Positions 7,893-12,857 of a DNA stretch of 13,911 bases are shown here, in pieces (the stretch's first letter is position 1; each line of letters opens with the position of its first letter). Origin of the DNA: Solirubrobacterales bacterium (lineage in GTDB: Bacteria; Actinomycetota; Thermoleophilia; Solirubrobacterales; Solirubrobacteraceae); the NCBI GenBank assembly GCA_013813955.1, contig JACCQW010000383.1:1-13911 (forward strand). The letters are read 5' to 3'. A program made the position numbers and the translations under genes. Under the pieces are notes generated by a model. That model searched no databases and was not told the origin of the DNA. It saw only the letters and a list, made by a program, of their open reading frames with translations.

Positions 7893-7898
7893 ACGCTA
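7893..7898 (-). promoter_or_regulatory. Candidate -10 box for MMPL gene
   Basis: On the minus strand this reads TAGCGT (TAnnnT), 12 nt upstream of the ATG at 7880. Transcription would leave a leader of only about 5-6 nt with no room for a Shine-Dalgarno site. The identical hexamer TAGCGT precedes the PhaC-like gene at 12845. Confidence 0.35.
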
Positions 7899-7909
7899 CC
7901 GGGGGAGCT

Positions 7910-8011
7910 CTCAGCGGTATGTGCGCTGCGTCACCGGGTGGGCGTGCATCGCGGGCCGGTTCCCGCCGCCCTGAGACCCGGGGCGACCTATGTCGCGAGG
8001 ACTCAGCGGTA
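7910..8011. repeat. Direct repeat CTCAGCGGTA flanking the MMPL upstream region
   Basis: CTCAGCGGTA occurs at 7910-7919 and again at 8002-8011, both in the 138-nt gap between the MMPL start and the DUF2277 stop. The proximal copy is about 30 nt upstream of the MMPL ATG. They could be regulator-binding sites, or by chance. The gap also holds a weak hairpin, GCGAC-CTAT-GTCGC (7983-7996). Confidence 0.3.
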
Positions 8012-8018
8012 CCCGCAG

Positions 8019-8288
8019 CTAGGCCGCGTAGCGCGCGGCGCTGCGTGCCCGCGCCTTGGCCGCCTCGGCCTCGCGGTCCTTGGGCGGCGCCGTGGTGACC
8101 AGCGAGTCGAGCAGGGTGCGCGACGCGTCGGCGACGGCGTCGACGGCACGCTCGAACGCCTCGGCGTTGGCCTGTGACGGCTTGGTCGATCCGCTGATCT
8201 TGCGGACGTACTGCACGGCGGCGGCGCGGACCTCGTCTTCGGACGCGGGCGGCTCGAAGTTGTGGAGGGTGCGGATGTTTCGACACAT
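8019..8288 (-). CDS. DUF2277 family protein
   Basis: The 89-residue protein begins MCRNIRTLHNFEPPAS and continues with EVRAAAVQYVRKISGSTKPS (residues 19-38), NAEAFERAVD (41-50), and LLDSLVTTAPPKDREAEA (59-76), which is the DUF2277 pattern in full length. The family is small, cytosolic, widespread in Actinobacteria and Proteobacteria, and has no established function. The start is the ATG at 8288 (MCRN), since family members start there; the frame is open to 8312 but the extra residues are not conserved. TAGGCT lies 7 nt upstream, giving a likely leaderless transcript. The gene is divergent from the flavin monooxygenase, and its promoter shares the region with the proposed operator, so the two could respond together. 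Confidence 0.9.
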   Translation of the reverse strand: MCRNIRTLHNFEPPASEDEVRAAAVQYVRKISGSTKPSQANAEAFERAVDAVADASRTLLDSLVTTAPPKDREAEAAKARARSAARYAA

Positions 8289-8295
8289 GGCCGTC

Positions 8296-8301
8296 AGCCT
8301 A
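8296..8301 (-). promoter_or_regulatory. Candidate leaderless -10 box for DUF2277 gene
   Basis: On the minus strand TAGGCT (TAnnnT) ends 7 nt before the ATG at 8288. TTCGTA (8318-8323, minus strand) is a weak -35 candidate at 16 nt spacing, and it overlaps the outer arm of the inverted repeat at 8314-8321. Confidence 0.4.
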
Positions 8302-8305
8302 GCGC

Positions 8306-8333
8306 TCGACATCCGGTTACGAAGATGTAAGTT
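8306..8333 (+). promoter_or_regulatory. Promoter of flavin monooxygenase gene
   Basis: TCGACA (8306-8311) is one mismatch from TTGACA, and TAAGTT (8328-8333) fits TAnnnT; they are 16 nt apart. Initiation near 8340 gives a leader of about 26 nt that includes the Shine-Dalgarno site at 8351-8357. The -10 and start site fall inside the inverted repeat at 8314-8348. Confidence 0.5.
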
Positions 8334-8348
8334 ACGTGAACGTAACCG
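8314..8348. promoter_or_regulatory. Nested inverted repeats, candidate TetR operator
   Basis: CGGTTACG (8314-8321) and CGTAACCG (8341-8348) are perfect 8-bp inverted arms 19 nt apart. Inside, GTTACG (8331-8336) and CGTAAC (8341-8346) form a second perfect pair with a 4-nt centre, and GTAA-G-TTAC (8327-8335) is a third, overlapping palindrome. This AT-richer patch stands out from the GC-rich surroundings. It covers the -10 and start site of the monooxygenase promoter, and a TetR gene is encoded just downstream of that monooxygenase. Binding by this TetR is inference. Confidence 0.6.
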
Positions 8349-8350
8349 AG

Positions 8351-8357
8351 AAGGAGG
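8351..8357 (+). promoter_or_regulatory. Strong Shine-Dalgarno site deciding the monooxygenase start
   Basis: AAGGAGG lies 8 nt before GTG 8366 and is the best ribosome binding site in the window. It favours GTG 8366 over the earlier in-frame GTG at 8336, which lies within the operator and upstream of the predicted transcription start. Confidence 0.8.
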
Positions 8358-8365
8358 AAACGATC

Positions 8366-9871
8366 GTGGACACGCTGGAGCGGATGGAGGTCGAGGTGGC
8401 CGTCGTCGGGAGCGGCTTCTCGGGACTGGGCATGGCGATCCGCCTGCGCCAGGAGGGCATCACGGACTTCGTCGTTCTCGAGCGCACCGACGACGTCGGC
8501 GGCACGTGGCACGTCAACACCTACCCGGGCTGCGGCTGCGACGTCCCGTCGAACCTCTACTCGTTCTCCTTCGCGCCCAACCCCGGCTGGAGGAACACGT
8601 ACTCCTCCCAGCCGGAGATCGGCGCCTACCTGCGCCGGTGCGCCGACGACCTCGGCGTGCGCCCCCATGTACACACGAACACGCTGGTCACCGGCGCGGA
8701 CTGGGACGACGCGGCCGCGCGCTGGAACGTCGAGACGACCGGCGGCACCGTGCGCGCCCGCGTGCTCGTGACCGCCGCCGGCCCGCTGTTCGAGCCCAAG
8801 GCGCCCGAGCTGCCCGGCCTCCAGCGCTTCGCCGGGCGCGTCTTTCACTCCGCCCGCTGGGACCACGACTACGACCTCGCCGGCAAGCGCGTCGCGGTCG
8901 TCGGCACCGGTGCCTCGGCGATCCAGCTCGTCCCGGAGATCGCGCGCGAGGTGCAGCGCCTGCACGTCTTCCAGCGCACGGCGCCGTGGGTCATGCCCCA
9001 TCCGTCGCGCCCGACGACGAAGGCCGAGCGCTGGCTGTTTCGCCGCGTGCCCGCGCTGCAGCGCCTCGCGCGCGCGGGCGTCTATGCCGGGCGCGAGTCC
9101 TTCGTGCTGGGCTTCGTCAAGCAGCCCCGGCTCATGAGGCTCGCCGAGCGCGTCGCGCGCGCACACATCCGCAAGCAGGTCTCCGACCCGGAGCTGCGCC
9201 GTAGGGTGACGCCGGACTACACGATCGGCTGCAAGCGGATCCTGCCGTCGAACAGGTGGTACCCCGCGCTCGGGCGCGACAACGTGCAGCTCGTGACCGA
9301 CGGCATCGCCGAGGTGCGCGAGCGCTCGATCGTTACCGCCGCCGGCGAGGCCATCGACGTCGACGCGATCATCTTCGGCACCGGCTTCCGCGTCACCGAC
9401 ATGCCCATCGCCAGTCTCGTGCGCGGGCGCGACGGGCGCTCGCTGGACGATATTTGGCAGGGCAGCCCGCGCGCGCACCTGGGCACCGCGATCCCGGGCT
9501 TTCCCAACCTGTTCATGCTGCTCGGCCCGAACACGGGGCTGGGCCACGGCTCCATGGTCTACATGATCGAGTCCCAGGTGGCCTACGTCATCGACGCGCT
9601 GCGCACGATGCGCCGGCGAGACGCCGCTGCGGTGGAGCTGCGCCCGGAGGTCCTGGCCGCGTCGGCCGCCGATGTCGACGCGCGCGCGGAGGGGACGGTT
9701 TGGAACACGGGCTGCTCGAGCTGGTACCTGGACGCCTCGGGGCGCAACGCGACGCTGTGGCCCGACTGGACGTTCCGCTTCCGCCGGCAGCTGCGCAGCT
9801 TCGACGCGGACAGCTACGAGCTGCGCCCGGCGGCGGCCCCCGCCGTGGCCGCCGGTGCGGTGACCGCATGA
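8366..9871 (+). CDS. Flavin-containing / Baeyer-Villiger-type monooxygenase
   Basis: The 501-residue protein has the FAD site GSGFSG (15-20) with acidic LER at 38-40, then DDVGGTWHVNTYPGCGCDVPS (42-62), typical of class B flavoprotein monooxygenases. The Baeyer-Villiger fingerprint F-x-G-x3-H-x3-W-D reads FAGRVFHSARWD at 155-166. The NADPH site GTGASA follows at 180-185. A third conserved block is FGTGF-VTDMPI, and PNTGLGHGSMV lies further on. Such enzymes use NADPH and O2 to convert ketones to esters or lactones, or oxidise heteroatoms; the substrate is unknown. Start GTG 8366 is fixed by AAGGAGG. The tetR gene is 24 nt downstream, likely co-transcribed, and an alpha/beta hydrolase that could cleave an ester product lies beyond it. 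Sequence alone does not exclude an N-hydroxylating or alkane-oxidising relative. Confidence 0.92.
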   Translation: MDTLERMEVEVAVVGSGFSGLGMAIRLRQEGITDFVVLERTDDVGGTWHVNTYPGCGCDVPSNLYSFSFAPNPGWRNTYSSQPEIGAYLRRCADDLGVRPHVHTNTLVTGADWDDAAARWNVETTGGTVRARVLVTAAGPLFEPKAPELPGLQRFAGRVFHSARWDHDYDLAGKRVAVVGTGASAIQLVPEIAREVQRLHVFQRTAPWVMPHPSRPTTKAERWLFRRVPALQRLARAGVYAGRESFVLGFVKQPRLMRLAERVARAHIRKQVSDPELRRRVTPDYTIGCKRILPSNRWYPALGRDNVQLVTDGIAEVRERSIVTAAGEAIDVDAIIFGTGFRVTDMPIASLVRGRDGRSLDDIWQGSPRAHLGTAIPGFPNLFMLLGPNTGLGHGSMVYMIESQVAYVIDALRTMRRRDAAAVELRPEVLAASAADVDARAEGTVWNTGCSSWYLDASGRNATLWPDWTFRFRRQLRSFDADSYELRPAAAPAVAAGAVTA

Positions 9872-9895
9872 GCGCCCGCGGGCGGGGCTGAGCGC

Positions 9896-10501
9896 GTGAC
9901 CGTGCCGCGCACCCGCCTGACGGCCGCGCAGCGCCGCGAGCAGCTGCTGGACGCGACGAAGACGATCGTCCTGGCCGGCGGCTTCCATGCCGTGTCGATC
10001 GAGGCGGTCGCGCGGGGGGCGGGCATCACGCGCCCCATCGTCTACGCGCACTTCGACAACCTCGAGGGCCTGCTGGAGGCGCTGTTCGACCGCGAGTCCG
10101 AGCGGGCGCTCGCCCAGCTCGGCGCGATCGTCACGGCCGAAGCGCCGCCGGACGCTCCGGCCGACGCGCTGGCCGTCGCGCTGCGCCGCTACCTGGAGGT
10201 GGCGATCGCCGACCCGCAGACCTGGCGGCTGTTCCTGGTCCCGCCCGAGGGCGCTCCGCCGGCGCTGCGCGAGCACGTGGAGCGCGCGCGCGCGGTGATC
10301 GTCGGCCAGCTCGCGCAGGCGATCGCCGAGCGCGACTGGCTCGGGCGGCCCAGCCCGGATCCCGAGCTGACCGCCCGAACGCTGAGCGCGCTGGCCGACG
10401 AGGCGGTCCGCCTCGTGCTCACCGACCCCGCCCGCTTCGCTCCCGAGCGCGTCCTCGCGCACACGCGGTGGCTGCTGGCAGGGCTCTCGGGATCGTCCTG
10501 A
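9896..10501 (+). CDS. TetR-family transcriptional regulator
   Basis: The 201-residue protein has an N-terminal TetR HTH: RREQLLDATKTIVLAGGFH (residues 13-31), then SIEAVARGAGITRPIVYAHF (34-53) and DNLEGLLEALFDRE (54-67). The C-terminal part, about 70-200, is a variable helical ligand-binding and dimerisation domain. It probably represses a target until an effector binds. The best candidate operator is the nested inverted repeat at 8314-8348 in front of the monooxygenase, which would make the pair autoregulated. GTG 9896 is the furthest credible start; GTG 9902 is an alternative, removing two residues. The gene follows the monooxygenase after 24 nt and is convergent with the alpha/beta hydrolase. 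Confidence 0.93.
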   Translation: MTVPRTRLTAAQRREQLLDATKTIVLAGGFHAVSIEAVARGAGITRPIVYAHFDNLEGLLEALFDRESERALAQLGAIVTAEAPPDAPADALAVALRRYLEVAIADPQTWRLFLVPPEGAPPALREHVERARAVIVGQLAQAIAERDWLGRPSPDPELTARTLSALADEAVRLVLTDPARFAPERVLAHTRWLLAGLSGSS

Positions 10502-10589
10502 CCGGCGAGGCGCCGACGCTGACGGCGTGCTCGTCGACGACAAGGCGAGGTGCTGGTCAGGACCGGCCTGACCCGTGGCCGTCAGGCCG
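10497..10589. terminator. Four-arm alternative hairpin region between convergent genes
   Basis: CCTGAC occurs at 10497-10502 and 10567-10572, and its complement GTCAGG at 10556-10561 and 10581-10586. Possible stems are GTCCTGACC/GGTCAGGAC (10495-10503 with 10555-10563), GGTCAGG/CCTGACC (10555-10561 with 10567-10573) and CGGCCTGAC/GTCAGGCCG (10564-10572 with 10581-10589). They are mutually exclusive. A further small hairpin (CGCCG-ACGCTGA-CGGCG) lies inside the 51-nt loop. The outer arms overlap the stop codons of tetR and the convergent hydrolase. It probably acts as a bidirectional terminator. Confidence 0.5.
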
Positions 10590-11439
10590 CCGCGGGAGCC
10601 CGCGCCGCCCCGGAACCGGCACCGGTTCCGGCGTGGCGCGAGACGAACCCGTGGATCGTCTCGACCACGAGGCGGGGGTCGTCCCACATCGGGACGTGGC
10701 CTACCGCGGGCAGCACGCGGAACTCCACGCCCGGGATCTCCGCGCGGAAGCGGTCGCTGTGCAGCGCCATCGGCAGGACGCGGTCGTGCTGGGGCCAGGC
10801 GATCAGCGTCGGGGCGGCCACCTGGTCGAGGTCCTCGAGCATCGCGCCGTTGGTGCGCAGCGCCTGCAGCACGAGGTCGAAGATCGAGCAGCGCAGCGAG
10901 CTGCGCACTACGTGGACGGCGTCCACGGGCGCGACGAGCTCGCCGCGCCACATGACGTCGCGCAGCGCCAGCCGGCGCATGCGCGGCCGGCGCATCACCA
11001 TCGGCAGCCGTGAGGCCGAGGCCCGGGCCATCCGGTTCGTGCGCACGAAGAAGCGCACGAGGCGCTCATGCTCGCCGCTCTCGGGCCGCCAGCCACCGCC
11101 CGGCGCCAGCGCGACGACGCTGCGGGCGCGCCCGCGCTTGGCGAGCTCGATCGCCAGCCCACCGCCCATCGAGTTGCCCACGAGGTGCGCGGTCCCGACC
11201 CCCAGCTCGTCGAGGTGCTCCTCGAGCGAGTCGGCGGCATCGGCGATGCGCAGCGCGCCGGTCTTGGTGAAGGGCGGGCCGCCGTCGTGGCCGGAGAGGG
11301 TGGGGGCGATGACCTCGTAGCGCGGGACGAGCTCGGCGATCACCGGGCGCCAGTGGTGCCAGGTGCCCATGAAGCCGTGCAGCAGGACGAGCGGCTCGCC
11401 GTGGCCGGCGCGGTACAGCGAGGGGGAGATCTCGGGCAC
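10582..11439 (-). CDS. Alpha/beta hydrolase (putative esterase/lactonase)
   Basis: The 285-residue protein has the single-domain alpha/beta hydrolase layout: LVLLHGFMGTWHHW (residues 17-30) with the oxyanion-hole HGF, the nucleophile elbow GNSMGG with Ser90, the acid Asp219 in PQHDRVLP, and His248 in VGHVPMWDDP. A helical cap occupies about 120-200. It is cytosolic, with no signal peptide; the C-terminus is a Gly/Ala tail. The reaction is likely ester, lactone or meta-cleavage-type C-C hydrolysis; the substrate is not readable. Its position near the Baeyer-Villiger-type enzyme suggests it cleaves that enzyme's ester product, which is inference. GTG 11439 starts the conserved N-terminus and is 6 nt from a TAGGAT -10 box. 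It is divergent from the NADH dehydrogenase gene. Confidence 0.92.
   Translation of the reverse strand: MPEISPSLYRAGHGEPLVLLHGFMGTWHHWRPVIAELVPRYEVIAPTLSGHDGGPPFTKTGALRIADAADSLEEHLDELGVGTAHLVGNSMGGGLAIELAKRGRARSVVALAPGGGWRPESGEHERLVRFFVRTNRMARASASRLPMVMRRPRMRRLALRDVMWRGELVAPVDAVHVVRSSLRCSIFDLVLQALRTNGAMLEDLDQVAAPTLIAWPQHDRVLPMALHSDRFRAEIPGVEFRVLPAVGHVPMWDDPRLVVETIHGFVSRHAGTGAGSGAARAPAAA
10610..10631. repeat. Perfect 10-bp inverted repeat inside 3' end of alpha/beta hydrolase gene
   Basis: CCGGAACCGG (10610-10619) and CCGGTTCCGG (10622-10631) are exact reverse complements separated by CA. The element encodes part of the Gly/Ala tail (GTGAGSG) of the hydrolase. It could add to termination of tetR read-through or stabilise the hydrolase mRNA 3' end. 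Confidence 0.5.
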
Positions 11440-11445
11440 GCGGGC

Positions 11446-11451
11446 ATCCTA
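11446..11451 (-). promoter_or_regulatory. Candidate leaderless -10 box for alpha/beta hydrolase
   Basis: On the minus strand this reads TAGGAT (TAnnnT), 6 nt upstream of the GTG start at 11439. No Shine-Dalgarno site is present, so a leaderless transcript is likely. It faces the divergent NADH dehydrogenase promoter across a 64-nt gap. Confidence 0.5.
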
Positions 11452-11489
11452 CGCCCGTCGCCCAGGGCTCGCCCGGTCGTGCCACGGGC

Positions 11490-11495
11490 TAGGGT
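11490..11495 (+). promoter_or_regulatory. Candidate leaderless -10 box for NDH-2
   Basis: TAGGGT (TAnnnT) ends 8 nt before ATG 11504, with no Shine-Dalgarno site between. It selects ATG 11504 over the earlier in-frame ATG at 11363, which lies within the divergent hydrolase gene. Confidence 0.5.
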
Positions 11496-11503
11496 GCGCG
11501 CCG

Positions 11504-12814
11504 ATGGGGGCCGATCGCGTCACGGCGCACCGGGTCGTGGTCGTGGGGGGCGGCTTCGCCGGGCTGTCCGCGGTGCGCGCGCTGCGCCGGGCGCCGGTGG
11601 AGGTCACGCTCGTCGACCGGCGCAACTTCCACCTCTTCCAGCCGCTGCTCTACCAGGTCGCCACGGGCGCGCTGTCGCCCGGGGAGATCGCCTCGCCCCT
11701 GCGGGGCATCCTCAAGCGCCAGCGCAACGCGACGGTGCTGCTGGGTGAGGTCGAGGGTTTCGACCTCGGCGCGCGCAAGGTGCTCCTGGGCCGCCAGGCC
11801 AACGGCCGGTCCTCCGGCGAGCTGACCTACGACACGCTGGTCGTCGCGGCGGGGGCCGGGCACTCGTACTTCGGCAACGACGCGTGGGCGCGCCACGCGC
11901 CCGGGCTGAAGACCGTCGAGGATGCGCTGGAGATCCGCCGCCGGATCCTCATCGCCTTCGAGGCCGCCGAGCTCGAGCAGGACCCCGAGCGCCGCCGGGC
12001 TTGGCTGACCTTCGTGGTCGTCGGCGGCGGGCCCACGGGCGTCGAGCTGGCCGGGCAGATCGCCGAGATCGCCCGCGGGACGCTGCGCCACGACTTCCGT
12101 CACATGGACCCGAGCGAGTCGCGCGTCCTGCTGGTGGAGGCCGGCGACCGTGTGCTGTCGGCCTACGCCGGCAGGCTGCCGGCGAAGGCCGAGCGTGCGC
12201 TGGTGCGCCTCGGGGTGACCCCGAGGCTGAGCACGATGGTCGTCGACGTCGGCGAAGGGAGCGTCACGCTGTCCGAGCAGGGCGGCGAGCCCGCGCCGCT
12301 GCGCACGGAGACCGTGCTGTGGGCCGCCGGCGTGGCCGCCTCGCCGCTGGCCCGCGCGCTCGCGGAGGAGGCCGGCCTCGAGCCCGACCGCGCCGGCCGG
12401 ATCACCGTCGAGCCCGACTGCACGCTGCCCGGTCATCCCGAGGTCTTCGCGATCGGCGACATGGTGCGCGTCTCCGACGGGGCAGGCGGCGATCGCGGGC
12501 TGCCGGGCGTAGCGCAACCGGCGATCCAGGAGGGGCGCTACGTCGCCGGGCGCATCCGCGAGCGCCTGGACGGCCAGGCGGAGGGCGAGCCGTTCAGCTA
12601 CCGCGACAAGGGCGACATGGCCACGATCGGGCGCAAGGCCGCCGTCGCGGACATCAAGGGCATGCGCTTCAGCGGCGCGCTCGCATGGCTCACCTGGCTG
12701 TTCGTGCACATCCTGTTCCTGGTGGGCCTGCAGAACCGGCTGGTGGTCTTCGTCCGCTGGGTGCTGGCCTTCGTCACGCGCGGCCGGGCCACCCGGCTGA
12801 TCACCGGCGGGTAG
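11504..12814 (+). CDS. ndh: Type II NADH:quinone dehydrogenase (NDH-2)
   Basis: The 436-residue protein has the FAD site GGGFAG (15-20) with acidic VDRR (37-40), then the family motif NFHLFQPLLYQVATG (41-55). The NADH site GGGPTG is at 174-179 with an acidic residue in VEAG (211-214). The second FAD block AIGDM is at 316-320, and the quinone-site segment AQPAIQEG is at 337-344. A C-terminal amphipathic/hydrophobic region (about 388-427, WLTWLFVHILFLVGLQNR) anchors it to the inner face of the membrane. It oxidises NADH and reduces menaquinone or ubiquinone without proton pumping. Length is standard. ATG 11504 is chosen because the Rossmann motif starts 14 residues in and a -10 box sits directly upstream. 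A related carotenoid or sulfide-type flavoprotein is unlikely given these motifs. Confidence 0.93.
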   Translation: MGADRVTAHRVVVVGGGFAGLSAVRALRRAPVEVTLVDRRNFHLFQPLLYQVATGALSPGEIASPLRGILKRQRNATVLLGEVEGFDLGARKVLLGRQANGRSSGELTYDTLVVAAGAGHSYFGNDAWARHAPGLKTVEDALEIRRRILIAFEAAELEQDPERRRAWLTFVVVGGGPTGVELAGQIAEIARGTLRHDFRHMDPSESRVLLVEAGDRVLSAYAGRLPAKAERALVRLGVTPRLSTMVVDVGEGSVTLSEQGGEPAPLRTETVLWAAGVAASPLARALAEEAGLEPDRAGRITVEPDCTLPGHPEVFAIGDMVRVSDGAGGDRGLPGVAQPAIQEGRYVAGRIRERLDGQAEGEPFSYRDKGDMATIGRKAAVADIKGMRFSGALAWLTWLFVHILFLVGLQNRLVVFVRWVLAFVTRGRATRLITGG

Positions 12815-12844
12815 CGGACCCTGACGGCGCGGCGGGCATCCCAT

Positions 12845-12850
12845 TAGCGT
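12845..12850 (+). promoter_or_regulatory. Candidate leaderless -10 box for PhaC-like gene
   Basis: TAGCGT (TAnnnT) ends 7 nt before GTG 12858. There is no Shine-Dalgarno sequence, supporting leaderless initiation. It lies in the 43-nt gap after the NDH-2 stop, so this gene may have its own promoter as well as read-through. Confidence 0.5.
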
Positions 12851-12857
12851 TGGGCGC

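Noticed and set aside
5596..8286. An 896-codon minus-strand frame across the MMPL and DUF2277 genes
   Set aside because: The translation is extremely Arg-rich and lacks membrane helices; the MMPL frame on the same strand has both Asp-Tyr motifs and the expected topology.
8336..8365. Upstream GTG start for the monooxygenase at 8336
   Set aside because: It lies within the operator and before the predicted transcription start, and AAGGAGG is ideally spaced for GTG 8366.
8294..10951. An 885-codon minus-strand frame opposite the monooxygenase and tetR
   Set aside because: It covers three real genes, has low-complexity composition and crosses the operator and promoter region.
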